Notes under the pieces: generated by a model
Seen by the model: only the letters and a program-made list of their open reading frames with translations
What the model was told of the DNA's origin: nothing
Databases searched by the model: none
Position numbers and translations under genes: made by a program
Shown here: positions 1-8,599 of the stretch, piece by piece
How positions within the stretch are numbered: the stretch's first letter is position 1
How the letters are laid out: every line of letters starts with the position of its first letter
Assembly (NCBI GenBank): GCA_000720805.1
Contig: JODI01000057.1
Span: 1 to 64,000, forward strand
Reading direction: 5' to 3'
From: Streptomyces violaceoruber
GTDB taxonomy: Bacteria; Actinomycetota; Actinomycetes; Streptomycetales; Streptomycetaceae
Length of the DNA: 64,000 nt

Positions 1-27
1 TTCTGGGGCCGTAAGCGCGTCGCCTGA
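1..27 (+). CDS. possible 3' end of an upstream gene (partial)
   Basis: The first 27 bases read FWGRKRVA followed by TGA. This could be the last eight codons of a gene that begins before the window. It is too short to name. The only support is the basic C-terminus and the non-coding look of what follows. Confidence 0.25.
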   Translation, partial: FWGRKRVA

Positions 28-229
28 CGTATCGCCAGGACACCCACCCCCAGAACACCCAGCTCCAGAGAACACCCACCTCCGGCCGCACACCGCCCTT
101 CGGTTGCCGAGCCGTGCCCTTGTGCTGCCCGCTGCCCGCTGTCCGCGTGCCGGGCCGCCAACTCCCTCACGACCATCGGGAAGGACCCGAGTTGAAGCCG
201 AACAGAAAGCACAGAAGACAGCTGAACGG

Positions 230-475
230 TGATGCCGTCGCGGAGGAACTGCTCGTCGCCGCAGCGGTCACCTGCGGGGCGGCTCAGGCGGCGCCAGCGG
301 CCCAGAAGCCGAACCAGCCGACGAACAACGGCCCCGCACCGGCCGGGACTCCCAGACCGTCACCCTCATCACCGCTGACCGGGTCACCCTCGACACCGAC
401 GGCAAGGTCACCCGTGTCACGCCCGCCAAAGGCCGCACCCTGACGCCACCGCGCGGGCCGGCTGCGGCCCGGCCG
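230..475 (+). pseudogene. remnant of a secreted S8 (subtilisin-like) peptidase N-terminus
   Basis: Around 237-345 one frame reads like a secretion leader (LLVAAAVTCGAAQAAPAAQ). From about 347 a second frame reads GRDSQTVTLITADRVTLD and then GKVTRVTPAKGR. From memory, the TVTLI-(T)-x-DRVT block with a following GRV/GKV segment opens the mature propeptide of many Streptomyces secreted subtilisins. The two halves lie in different frames, so one base has been gained or lost near 340. No protease domain follows. I read it as a decayed 5' end. The family call rests on one short motif. Confidence 0.4.
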
Positions 476-754
476 GTGCAGTCGTCGCGCTCCTTAGCGA
501 CCGAATTCTCCCTGATCAGGGGGTATCTCAGCGGTTCAGCGTCCCCCGTTGCCCGCCATGGCCGGCCGCTGGGACGGATCACCTCACGAGCTTCGGCCCA
601 CCGACGCGAACAGGCAGGTAAGCACTATGCGCAGCACCCGCAGGATCTCCCGTTTCGTCACCGCCTTTCTCGGCGCGGCCTTCCAGGTGATCGTCTTGGG
701 CGGCACTGGGCACCAGGCACAGGAGGCGGGCGTGGTCCGGCGTCGCCACACGGT

Positions 755-950
755 GTCAACTTGACCCTCACCGCGCTGCTCGCCGTCCACGCCCTGCGCG
801 TGGGTGAGATCCGCCGCCTCACCCTCACCGACGTCCGCGACCTCGACCGAGCCCGCCTATACCTGCCCGGCCGCCCCGTGCTGCTCGCCCCACCGGTGCT
901 CGCCGCCTACCTCGCCCACCGCCACCAGCGCAGCAGCACCTGGTCGGCGA
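755..950 (+). pseudogene. tyrosine recombinase (integrase) core fragment
   Basis: From about 761 the frame reads LTALLAVHALRVGEIRRLTL, then TDVRDLDRARLYL, an open stretch up to about 945. The pattern L-x-L-R-x-G-E-(I/L)-x-x-L-x-x-x-D-(V/I) is the helix carrying the first catalytic Arg of tyrosine recombinases. The downstream HxxR and Tyr boxes are missing, because the frame soon runs into the palindrome at 1025. It is a fragment, not a working integrase. It shares its frame with the decayed peptidase upstream, so the two probably became joined by rearrangement. Confidence 0.5.
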
Positions 951-1024
951 TGCCGGCGTCGGTACCCAGTTATCCGATCGACTGCGCGAACATTCGGTTC
1001 GGGTCGCGCCGATCTACCGTCGCC

Positions 1025-1090
1025 TTAGTACTGCAACGGTGCTTGCCGTGACTGCTGGCCAGGTCACGGCAAGCACCGTTGCAGTACTAA
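1025..1090. repeat. perfect 28-bp inverted repeat with 10-nt loop
   Basis: Left arm 1025-1052 (begins TTAGTACTGCAACGG), loop 1053-1062, right arm 1063-1090 (ends CCGTTGCAGTACTAA). All 28 positions pair. It sits next to an integrase fragment. It is far longer than a normal Streptomyces terminator stem and lacks a T-run. It may be two insertion-sequence ends lying head to head, or a small palindromic mobile unit. No transposase is adjacent. Confidence 0.85.
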
Positions 1091-1469
1091 AGCGCGGAGA
1101 AAGGGGCGCACTTCTCGGAGAGCACGACAGGTGTGACGCCTGCGTCGACGTCCTTTGAATACATGCGGCGGGCGCTCCCCCAGGGGAACGGGGTCAGGCC
1201 ACCGCCTCGCGCGAGCGGTAAGTCCATCTCCGCCACACCGACCCGCGCCCGGAAGCGGCCGCCGCACGGGGCCGCGCAGTTCGGGCGTGCGAGCGCACCC
1301 GGCTTCCGACGACGAAGCCGCCACAGCGCGGCGTCAAGACAACGCCAAGTGGTGCAGGGCCGGTGTGCCCGCCACTCTGCGTCCGTACGGCTGATCGACG
1401 CTGGTCCGGGAAGCGCTCGCGGAGCGTTGGGCTGTCCCGCTTGCGTTCGCGCCGGCGCGCCCCGGGGTG
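1091..1469. other. no gene seen
   Basis: The short open frames on both strands here show no recognisable motif and no ribosome binding site. I saw no clear hairpin. Confidence 0.5.
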
Positions 1470-1823
1470 TCAGGCGCTGCCGGTGTCCGCGCGGGGCGTC
1501 ACACGGGCGGCGCCCTCCTTGAGGACGAGGTCGATCAGTCCGGGGAAGCGCTGGTCGAGTTCTTCCTTGCGCAGGGTGTTGAAGCGGCGGGTGCCGACGT
1601 CCTGCTGCCGGATGACGCCGGCCTCGCGCAGGACGCGGAAGTGGCGGGTGAGCACGGAGGCGGTGGCGTCCTGCCTGAAGACGCTGCAGGCCAGACCGGG
1701 AGAGGCGGCGAGTCCGACGACGATGGCGAGCCGGGTCTCATCGGTCAGCGCGCTCATGACCTTGAAGAGGTCGAAGTCGTCGATGTCGGGGTGGACGAGC
1801 GGGGATGCGGTACGGCTGGCCAT
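1470..1823 (-). CDS. ArsR-family transcriptional repressor
   Basis: 117 aa, the usual size for ArsR/SmtB proteins. The winged helix-turn-helix is clear: SALTDETRLAIVVGLAASPG (about residues 24-43), then the recognition region SVLTRHFRVLREAGVIRQQ and the wing DVGTRRFNTLRKEEL. No CxC metal motif is present; one Cys (ACSVF) lies before the recognition helix, so a thiol or electrophile sensor is more likely than a metal sensor (inference). It diverges from the aldehyde dehydrogenase at 1948, with a palindrome overlapping that gene's -35 box. A near copy of this operator-promoter lies before the Old Yellow Enzyme gene at 25734, so this protein may act there too. Confidence 0.88.
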   Translation of the reverse strand: MASRTASPLVHPDIDDFDLFKVMSALTDETRLAIVVGLAASPGLACSVFRQDATASVLTRHFRVLREAGVIRQQDVGTRRFNTLRKEELDQRFPGLIDLVLKEGAARVTPRADTGSA

Positions 1824-1846
1824 GGGAGAAGGGTAACGCGCCCCTT

Positions 1847-1879
1847 CATGTTCGCGTTAGTGCGTACATGGGCTACAGT
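1847..1879 (+). promoter_or_regulatory. ArsR-type operator overlapping the aldehyde dehydrogenase promoter
   Basis: Imperfect palindrome 1847-1870, starting CATGTTCGCG and ending GCGTACATG. Within it TTCGCG (1851-1856) can serve as -35. After exactly 17 nt TACAGT (1874-1879) fits a -10. The same geometry and bases recur at 25648-25680. A repressor bound here would cover the -35 box and could also reach the arsR promoter on the other strand. Confidence 0.7.
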
Positions 1880-1947
1880 GAAGACCGGAGTGACGCCTTC
1901 ACCAACGCCTTGATGGCGTGGGCTTCATCCAGAACGGAGCACATCCC

Positions 1948-3294
1948 ATGACCGCAACAGCGGCGAATGAGTCCAGGACGTCCCAGAGCGAACCGGCCGC
2001 TGAGGTCGTCGGCCGCCTGCGCGCGACGTTCAACGCCGGCGTCACCCGCCCACTGGACTGGCGCGTCAACCAGCTGCAGCGACTGCGGGCATTGCTGGTC
2101 GAAAACGAGAAGGAGCTGCTCGAAGCGGTCTGGGCGGATCTGAGGAAGAACGCCGCCGAGGCGAAGATGGCGGAGATCGACCTCACCGTCGGTCACATCG
2201 ACGAGACGCTGGCGAGTCTCGAGGGCTGGCTTCAGCCGCGCCCGGTGGAGGTCCCTGCCTTCCTCGGCCCCACGACAACGGCTCACACCAAGTACGACCC
2301 GCTCGGGGTCGTCCTGGTGATCGGCACGTGGAACTTCCCGGTGCACCTTCTCATCGATCCCCTCATCGGCGCCCTGGCCGCCGGAAACACCGTGGTGGCC
2401 AAGCCGAGCGAGATCTCGGTGCATACCTCGGCGGTGCTTTCCCGCCTCCTGCGCCAGTACTTCGACGCCGACGTGCTCACCGTGGTCGAGGGAGGCGCCG
2501 AGCAGACCACGGCCCTCCTGGCGCAGCGTTTCGACCACATCTTCTACACGGGCAACGGCACGGTCGGCCGGATCATCATGGCCGCAGCAGCCAAGAACCT
2601 CACCCCGGTCACGCTGGAACTCGGGGGCAAGAATCCGATCTTCGTGGCGCCCGACGCTGACGTGGACGAGGCCGCGCAGCGGCTGGTCGGCGGCAAGTTC
2701 ATGAACGCGGGACAGTCGTGCGGAGCCCCGGACTATGTTCTGGCTGATCCCGCCACCGCTGCCGCGCTGGTTCCCGCCCTCCGCAAGGCGCTCGAAGCCC
2801 AGTTCGGCTCCACTCCGCAGACCGCCCCCGACTACGGGCGGGTCATCAACGAGCGGCATTTCGACCGGCTCACTCGTCTGCTGGATTCCGGCAAGGTGGC
2901 GGTGGGAGGCCGGCACGACCGCGAGGACCTGTTCATCGCACCGACGGTGCTCACCGACGTCGACCCCGCATCACCGGTCATGCAGGAGGAGATCTTCGGT
3001 CCGATCCTCGCCGTCGTCGAAGTCGAAGACCTCGACGCCGCCATCGCCTTCATCAACGAACGCGACAAGCCGCTGGGGCTCTACGCTTTCACCACGTCCG
3101 AGGCCACCAAGTCGCGCCTGGCGAACGAGACGTCCTCCGGCGCCGTCACCTGGGGCTCGCCGGGGATCCAGGTGCTCATATCCGGCCTGCCCTTCGGCGG
3201 CGTCGGCGAAAGCGGCATGGGCCGTTACCACGGCCTGTACTCCCTCGAGACATTCAGCCACCTCAAGAGTGTCGTGGACGTGCCGCTCAGCTAG
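1948..3294 (+). CDS. NAD(P)-dependent aldehyde dehydrogenase, class-3 type
   Basis: 448 aa. It oxidises aldehydes to carboxylic acids in the cytosol. The class-3 hallmarks are present: TAHTKYDPLGVVLVIGTWNF (substrate and cofactor channel), AGNTVVAKPSE, the Glu loop TLELGGKNP, and the catalytic Cys in MNAGQSCGAPDYV. EEIFGPILAVVEV and LPFGGVGESGMGRYHG close the fold. I chose ATG 1948 because GGAG at 1936-1939 is well spaced; the in-frame ATG at 1918 lies upstream of any good ribosome site. It is the only gene in this unit. The ArsR operator suggests induction by the aldehyde or a related electrophile. Confidence 0.92.
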   Translation: MTATAANESRTSQSEPAAEVVGRLRATFNAGVTRPLDWRVNQLQRLRALLVENEKELLEAVWADLRKNAAEAKMAEIDLTVGHIDETLASLEGWLQPRPVEVPAFLGPTTTAHTKYDPLGVVLVIGTWNFPVHLLIDPLIGALAAGNTVVAKPSEISVHTSAVLSRLLRQYFDADVLTVVEGGAEQTTALLAQRFDHIFYTGNGTVGRIIMAAAAKNLTPVTLELGGKNPIFVAPDADVDEAAQRLVGGKFMNAGQSCGAPDYVLADPATAAALVPALRKALEAQFGSTPQTAPDYGRVINERHFDRLTRLLDSGKVAVGGRHDREDLFIAPTVLTDVDPASPVMQEEIFGPILAVVEVEDLDAAIAFINERDKPLGLYAFTTSEATKSRLANETSSGAVTWGSPGIQVLISGLPFGGVGESGMGRYHGLYSLETFSHLKSVVDVPLS

Positions 3295-3824
3295 CCTCGG
3301 CTCCCCCGAAGCAGGCTGTCAGGCTGGTGAGCGGCAACGCACAAAGTGCTTCTGACAAGCGAGAACGAGGACTGCCGAGGTCCCTGTGCCGGCCACCGCC
3401 GGAGCCACTTTCAGGTTCCTGGCCTCGTGGTCGGGTTGAGGGCGGTGGTCGCGGGGGCGTCTCACAGGCCGGGGCGCGCCCTGGATCGACGTGAACATCG
3501 AAGCCCTGAACCCGGCTCCGTGCTCTCCCGAGCCCGGGCTGGCCAGCACCTTCCCGCCCCTACGGGCACCGCCCTACGGGGGTCGTGAAGACCGGCGCGC
3601 ACCCGAGGCGACAACCGGGCGCTCAACTTGCCCAGACTCCGAAAATCCCTACCAACACTCACCGTAAACAGGTCCGCCAGCAAATGACGGTCCTTACGCA
3701 GGGGCGGGGGCTGGCGCGGTGGCGGATCAGGGGGTCTTCGAAGATGTGCGGTGCGCTGGCTCGGTCTGTTGACGGGACGTCACGGTTCGTGTTGGGCCGG
3801 GTGGCTTGGCCCTGGATGCGGGAT
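3295..3824. other. intergenic stretch, no supported gene
   Basis: 530 bases between the aldehyde dehydrogenase and a palindrome. Open frames on either strand are short, lack ribosome sites and show no known motif. About 3684-3824 is open on the plus strand (WRIRGSSKMCGALARSV) and could be part of an old mobile element whose end is the palindrome at 3825-3888, but I cannot identify it. Confidence 0.45.
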
Positions 3825-3888
3825 GCCCGTGGCTCCTGCGTGATCATTTCCGTTCTCTCCGCAGAACGATCACGCAGGAGCCACGGGC
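3825..3888. repeat. 21-bp perfect inverted repeat
   Basis: Left arm 3825-3845 (GCCCGTGGCTCCTGCGTGAT then C) and right arm 3868-3888 are exact reverse complements, separated by 22 nt. It ends 12 bp before the MITE-like element at 3901. It could be the abutted ends of a lost insertion element or a large terminator for the convergent genes around it. Confidence 0.8.
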
Positions 3889-3900
3889 TTGCTTACTGTA

Positions 3901-4132
3901 GGAGTCCTTTCACTATGAGCGCCCGATGAGGTCGCGTGCCCTGGTGCCGTGCATCGCAAGGCGCCGGAGAGCCCTGGATGGGGGTCCCCCCGCTCGAGCG
4001 CAGTCGAGAGTGGGGGAGGAGCTGCCTGGGCTCTCCGGCAACACGGCGGTGGGGCCCCTGCCGCGCGAGCGGAGCCGAGCGTGGGGGAGCGGTGCCAGGC
4101 CGCGTGACCCGGCGGCATAGTGAAAGGACCCC
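3901..4132. mobile_element. MITE-like element, copy 1 (internally expanded)
   Basis: The ends are GGAGTCCTTTCACTATG (3901-3917) and CATAGTGAAAGGACCCC (4116-4132), inverted copies with one mismatch. The left 60 bp or so (GAGCGCCCGATGAGGTCGCG onward) matches the reverse complement of the right half of the element at 28323-28441. The middle holds extra palindromic blocks of the form CGCTCGAGCG / GTGGGGGAGG. No protein is encoded. No clear target duplication is visible. Its ends resemble those of the IS5-family element at 45459-46360, which may have moved it (inference). Confidence 0.7.
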
Positions 4133-4189
4133 TTGATCGACGGGCCCACCGGCCTGCCTCTTGCCTCAAGGCGGCGGTGAGGGGAACCG

Positions 4190-4837
4190 TCAGGGTTCCC
4201 CGGGATGTGCCTCGTCGGCGAGAAGGCCCAGCAGGATGATGCCGAGCGCCCCGGCGAGGCGCTCGTCCAGGTCGAAGGGGGCCGGTTCCTCGCGGATCCA
4301 GCGCAGGATCGTCGAGAAGTAGCAGGCGGCCAGCAGTTGGCCGGCCTGGTCGCAGTCGACGCCCGCCCTGATCTCCCCGCGTTGCCGCCCTTGCTCGACG
4401 ATCCTGCCGAGTTCGATTTCCAGGGACGGGTCCTGCAGGAGGTGCCCGTACCGCGCTGAGGCGTCCATCAGGACGGTGGTCTCGGCACGTGAGGCGACGT
4501 TGAGGTCGCCCATCTCCTTCAGGTAGCGGCGCAGCCGGTCGCCGACCGGCAGGTCCTCGGCGTGCTCCGCGCCGAGGATCTCAGCGACGCGGGCACGGCG
4601 GCGGACTCCCCATTCCTCGAGGAAGCCGACCTTCTGTGCGAAGTGGTTGAAGACGGTGGCCCGGGCGACATCGGCGGCCTCGGCGATCTGCTCCATGGTG
4701 GTCGCCTCGTATCCCTGGGCGACGAAGAGACCGACCGCCGTCTCGTACAGCTGGTCGTGCAGCTTCCGACGCCTGCGCTCCTGGCGCCCGACGGTCGCGC
4801 CGCCCTCGGAGGCGGCTGCCGCGTCCCGGATCTTCAT
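4190..4837 (-). CDS. TetR-family transcriptional regulator
   Basis: 215 aa. The N-terminal DNA-binding domain is clear: KLHDQLYETAVGLFVAQGYE, then TTMEQIAEAADVARATVFNH and FAQKVGFLEEW. The C-terminal ligand domain is variable, as usual. ATG 4837 is preferred over the one at 4864 because GAGGG lies just before it. It diverges from the hydrolase-transporter-CoA-transferase operon at 4979. A perfect palindrome straddles that operon's likely transcription start, so this protein is most likely its repressor, released by a pathway compound. Confidence 0.9.
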   Translation of the reverse strand: MKIRDAAAASEGGATVGRQERRRRKLHDQLYETAVGLFVAQGYEATTMEQIAEAADVARATVFNHFAQKVGFLEEWGVRRRARVAEILGAEHAEDLPVGDRLRRYLKEMGDLNVASRAETTVLMDASARYGHLLQDPSLEIELGRIVEQGRQRGEIRAGVDCDQAGQLLAACYFSTILRWIREEPAPFDLDERLAGALGIILLGLLADEAHPGEP

Positions 4838-4869
4838 GGCCCTCAGTACAGCACAAGGCCGCACGCCTC

Positions 4870-4931
4870 TTGACCCCTCCCCGACATCTATCTAGATTCC
4901 TCTCCACTGCTGGACCCGAGTCCAGCAGTGG
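4870..4931 (+). promoter_or_regulatory. promoter and TetR-type operator of the 4979-10023 operon
   Basis: TTGACC (4870-4875), 17 nt, then TAGATT (4893-4898) make a good vegetative promoter. Immediately downstream, CCACTGCTGGAC (4904-4915) and GTCCAGCAGTGG (4920-4931) are exact inverted 12-mers with a 4-nt centre, placed over the expected start point near 4905. This is the textbook position for repression by the divergent TetR gene. Confidence 0.75.
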
Positions 4932-4978
4932 ATGAAAGTCTCGCACTGCTGATCGCGGGACTCTGACAAGGAGGCAAC

Positions 4979-5917
4979 GTGGCTTCCGTGACATCCCGGA
5001 CGGGCCGTGTCGATCTCGGACACGGCTGTTACGCCTGGATCGCGGGCGATGTCGGATGGGGCATGAGCAACGCCGGGCTGATCACCGGCCGGGGCGCGTC
5101 ACTGCTCGTCGACACCCTCTACGACCTGCGGCTGACCAAGACCATGCTCGACGCGCTGGCGCCGCTCACCGCTCCCGCACCGATCTCCACCGTGGTCAAC
5201 ACCCACGGCAACGGCGACCACTGGTTCGGCAACCAGCTCGTGTCCCACGCCGAGATCATCGCGGCCCGCGGGTCCCTGGTGGACATGCGGCAGGTGGGCC
5301 CGGCCGAAATGCGCGCACTGACCGGCATGGACAGCCCGGCCGGACACTTCGCCCGCCGGATCTTCGGCCGCTTCGACCACACCGACATCGAACCCGTCCT
5401 CCCGAACCGGGTCTTCGACGGCGAGACCGTCCTCGACATCGGCGGCACGGAGGTCCGCCTCATCGACGTGGGGCCCGCGCACAGCGCCGGCGACACGATC
5501 GTCCACGTGCCGCGGGCCCGGATCGTCTACACCGGCGACATCGTCTTCGCCGGAGCGGCGCCGGTCGTCTGGCACGGTCCCTTCGCCCGCTGGCTCGCCG
5601 CCTGCGACCTGCTGCTGGGCCTCGACGCCGACATCGTCGTACCCGGCCACGGCCCCGTCGCCACCAAGCAGTCCGTCCGCGAGATCCGCGACTACCTCGA
5701 ATACGTCCACGAGCAGGCCACCGCCCGCTTCACCGCCGGCATGCCCGCCATGGACGCGGCACGCGACATCCGCCTCGGCCGCTTCGCCGACCTGGACGAG
5801 AGCGAACGCCTCGCCGTCAACGTGCACACCGTCTACCGGGAGCTCGACACCTCACTGCCCCCGCTCGACGGCCCCGGACTGTTCGGCTGCATGGCCGAGC
5901 TCTCGCCCGGCCTCTGA
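4979..5917 (+). CDS. MBL-fold metallo-hydrolase
   Basis: 312 aa. The metallo-beta-lactamase fold is shown by VVNTHGNGDHWFGNQL (residues about 77-92), HSAGDTIVHV, IVYTGDIVF and DADIVVPGHGPV. The first metal motif reads HGNGDH instead of the usual HxHxDH: the second His is Asn, so one metal site may be altered. The substrate is unknown; family members cleave lactones, thioesters or phosphodiesters. The start is GTG 4979 with AAGGAGG at 4968-4974. It is the first gene of the TetR-controlled operon, 77 nt ahead of the exporter gene. Confidence 0.85.
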   Translation: MASVTSRTGRVDLGHGCYAWIAGDVGWGMSNAGLITGRGASLLVDTLYDLRLTKTMLDALAPLTAPAPISTVVNTHGNGDHWFGNQLVSHAEIIAARGSLVDMRQVGPAEMRALTGMDSPAGHFARRIFGRFDHTDIEPVLPNRVFDGETVLDIGGTEVRLIDVGPAHSAGDTIVHVPRARIVYTGDIVFAGAAPVVWHGPFARWLAACDLLLGLDADIVVPGHGPVATKQSVREIRDYLEYVHEQATARFTAGMPAMDAARDIRLGRFADLDESERLAVNVHTVYRELDTSLPPLDGPGLFGCMAELSPGL

Positions 5918-5994
5918 CGACGCTCCCCGCGCCGACGAATTCCCCTCCGCTCCCCTCGGGCCGTACGACCCGCCAACCCCTCCAAGGAGGAGAC

Positions 5995-7593
5995 ATGGTC
6001 TCCACTCCTGCCTACGACCCACCGCTCCCCGCGTCCGAGACCGCTCCGGCCGCTCCGGTCCGGCACACCGGCACGATCGTCGCCGGCTGTCTGGCCGTCT
6101 GCCTGGCCCAGATCGGTCTGGTGCTGCCTGCCGCGATCAACGGCGAGATGCAGCGCGCGCTCCAGACGTCCGGCGCGGAACTGACCTGGATCAGTGACGC
6201 CTTTCTGGTGCCCGCCGCCATCCTGGCGCTGACCTTCGGCGTCGTGGGCGACCGCTACGGCCGCAAGAAGCTCGTCGTCGTCGCGGCACTGCTGGCCGCC
6301 GTCGGCTACCTGGTGTCCGCCACCTCCGCCACCCCGGCCCAGCTGATCACCGGCCAGGCGATCTCCGGCATCGGAGCCGCCGCGCTCTTCCCCGCGTCCC
6401 TGACGATGATCACTGCGATCACGACCACCCCGGCCGCACGCGCCAGGGGCCTGGCCTCCTGGACCGCGGCCCTGTCGCTCGGCGCCTTCATCGCCCCGCT
6501 CATGTCCGGAGGCATCGTCGAACACGCGCCCTTCCAGTGGGCGTTCGGCGTGACCGGCGTGCTCTCCCTGATCACCGCCGTGGCGGCCTGGCTGCTCGGC
6601 ACCGAGTCCAGCGCCCCGGAGGGCCGCTCGCTGGACTGGCCCGGGCAGATCACCATCGCCGTGGCCCTGCTCGCCCTGCTGTACGGCATCATCCAGGGCC
6701 CCTCGGACGGCTGGGGCTCGGCCCCCGTCGTCGCGTCCTTCGTCACCTTCGCCGTCTTCATCGCCGTGTTCATCGTGGTGGAGAACCGCAGCGCGGCCCC
6801 GATGCTGAGGCTGAGCCTCTTCCGTATCCCGGCGTTCGCCGCGTCGGCCGCGATGGCGGTGATCGGCATGCTGGGCTTCCTCGGCGGCGCGTACGACCTG
6901 AGCATCCGCCTCGGTGTCATCCAGCACCGGAGCCCCTTCGAGGCCGCGATACCAGTCATGATCATCCAAGCGTGCACGCCGTTCATCTGGCCCCTGCTGG
7001 TCCGGCTGCTGCACCGCATCGGACCCGGGCCCATGCTCGTCACCGGCTTCCTGGCGATGGCCACGGGCCAGCTGTGGCTGCGGGCGCTGCCGATCCACGA
7101 GACCGCTCTGCCGCCCATGCTGGGCCCGCTGATCCTGAACGGTGTCGGCTTCGGCCTGGTCGTCGCCGCGATCACCGCCGCCGCCGTCAACGTCGTACCG
7201 CAGAACCTGACCGGCATGGCAGCGGCCACCACCAGCCTGGTCCGCGACCTCGGCCAGACGCTCGGCCCGGCCGTCGTCGGCGCCGTCGCCCTCGGCATGG
7301 CCGCCAGCCGGCTGACCGGGAGCCTCGCGGATGCCGGACTGACCCCGAAGGAGCACGGCATCGCCTCCGCGATCCTGCACGAGGGCGGCCCGATCGCCCT
7401 GCACAGCGTCGACCTCGGGCCACTCAGCGCCAAGCTCGCCCCCTACACCACGGATGCCCTGGCCCACGGCTACGACAACGGACTGATCCTCACCGCCGCC
7501 GCCTGTGTGACCGCCGCCGTGATCGCAGCCGTCTTCGTCGGCTTCCGACCGAGCGGCACCGCGCCGGCCGAGGCGGAGGGGAGCGCGGCGTGA
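5995..7593 (+). CDS. MFS drug-resistance-type exporter (DHA2, 14 TM segments)
   Basis: 532 aa membrane protein. Motif A is seen as GDRYGRKKLVVV after the second helix, and motif C-like TGQAISGIGAAALFPASLTM follows. Repeated hydrophobic helices to near residue 520 fit the 14-segment EmrB/QacA type, driven by proton exchange. ATG 5995 follows a strong AAGGAGGAG site. The stop overlaps the GTG of the next gene (GTGA), so translation is coupled. In this operon it probably exports the substrate or a toxic intermediate of the pathway. Confidence 0.9.
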   Translation: MVSTPAYDPPLPASETAPAAPVRHTGTIVAGCLAVCLAQIGLVLPAAINGEMQRALQTSGAELTWISDAFLVPAAILALTFGVVGDRYGRKKLVVVAALLAAVGYLVSATSATPAQLITGQAISGIGAAALFPASLTMITAITTTPAARARGLASWTAALSLGAFIAPLMSGGIVEHAPFQWAFGVTGVLSLITAVAAWLLGTESSAPEGRSLDWPGQITIAVALLALLYGIIQGPSDGWGSAPVVASFVTFAVFIAVFIVVENRSAAPMLRLSLFRIPAFAASAAMAVIGMLGFLGGAYDLSIRLGVIQHRSPFEAAIPVMIIQACTPFIWPLLVRLLHRIGPGPMLVTGFLAMATGQLWLRALPIHETALPPMLGPLILNGVGFGLVVAAITAAAVNVVPQNLTGMAAATTSLVRDLGQTLGPAVVGAVALGMAASRLTGSLADAGLTPKEHGIASAILHEGGPIALHSVDLGPLSAKLAPYTTDALAHGYDNGLILTAAACVTAAVIAAVFVGFRPSGTAPAEAEGSAA

Positions 7594-8531
7594 AGTTCGC
7601 GAGCTTCGTCCACGAAGGGAAACGGCAGTCGGGAGTCGTCGACGACGGCCGGCTCCACCCCTTCGAGCACCCCGTCGACCTCCTGGACCTGATCGTGGAG
7701 GGCGAGGAGGCCCTGCGAGGGGCGGGAGAACGCGCCCTGACCGCCTCCCTGCCCGTGCCCCTGGCCGACGCGCACCTGCTGCCTCCGCTGCAGCCGCCCA
7801 CCGTTCGCGACTACATGACCTTCGAGAGCCATGTCGCGGGAGTCGCACAGGGATACGGCGACACCGTCCCCGAGGAGTGGTACGCCGCCCCCGCCTTCTA
7901 CTTCACCAACCCGTACGCGATGATCGGCGCCCACGACGACGTGCCGGTACCTCCGGGCTGCGGGCGCTTCGACTTCGAACTCGAAGTCGCCGCCGTCATC
8001 GGCAAGGCGGGCCGGGACCTGACGCCCGCGCAGGCCCGCGATCACATCCTCGGCTACACGATCCTGGGCGACTGGTCCGCCCGCGACCTCCAGGGCCGCG
8101 AAATGCGGGTCAAACTCGGCCCGGCCAAGGGGAAGGACACCTCCACCACCCTCGGCCCCTGGCTCGTCACCGCCGACGAACTCGAACCCCACCGCGACGC
8201 CGACGGCTTCCTCGACCTCGCCCTCACCGTCGCCGTCAACGGCGAGACGGTCGGACAGGACCGACTGGCCAACATGGCCTGGACGTTCGAGGAGATGGCG
8301 GCGTACGCCTCCCGCGGCACCTGGATCCGCCCCGGCGACGTCCTGGGCTCCGGAACCTGCGGCAACGGCGGCTGCCTGGCCGAACTCTGGGGCCGCCACG
8401 GCATCCTCGAACCCCCGCCCCTCGTCCCCGGCGACAGCGTCACCATGACGGTCGAGGGCATCGGCACCATCAGCAACACCGTCGTCGAGGGTGTCGCCCC
8501 GGTGCCTCTGCCACCTGCCCGCCGCAGGTGA
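7590..8531 (+). CDS. fumarylacetoacetate hydrolase (FAH) family protein
   Basis: 313 aa. The FAH C-terminal fold is shown by FYFTNPYAMIGAHDDVPVP, then the metal ligands in GRFDFELEVAAVIGKAGRDL and ILGDWSARDLQGREM, and WIRPGDVLGSGTCGNGGCLA near the end. Family members hydrolyse C-C bonds of acylpyruvates or diketo acids, or hydrate or decarboxylate similar compounds. The start is GTG 7590, overlapping the exporter stop. A CoA-transferase pair for 3-oxoacids follows, so release of acetoacetate or a similar 3-oxoacid is a reasonable guess. The exact substrate cannot be read from the sequence. Confidence 0.88.
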   Translation: MKFASFVHEGKRQSGVVDDGRLHPFEHPVDLLDLIVEGEEALRGAGERALTASLPVPLADAHLLPPLQPPTVRDYMTFESHVAGVAQGYGDTVPEEWYAAPAFYFTNPYAMIGAHDDVPVPPGCGRFDFELEVAAVIGKAGRDLTPAQARDHILGYTILGDWSARDLQGREMRVKLGPAKGKDTSTTLGPWLVTADELEPHRDADGFLDLALTVAVNGETVGQDRLANMAWTFEEMAAYASRGTWIRPGDVLGSGTCGNGGCLAELWGRHGILEPPPLVPGDSVTMTVEGIGTISNTVVEGVAPVPLPPARRR

Positions 8532-8599
8532 TGACCACCGTGCGATGAGCTCTGGCACCACCCCGGTGCCGGACACCGTGTCCGGCACCGGAGAAAGGC

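Noticed and set aside
1020..1330. Two converging frames that end in the same eight residues (LVLQRCLP)
   Set aside because: The identity is produced by the 1025-1090 inverted repeat read from both strands, not by related proteins.
5833..7848. Long minus-strand frame opposite the first MFS exporter
   Set aside because: Histidine/glutamine/glycine-rich shadow of a membrane protein gene; no plausible fold.
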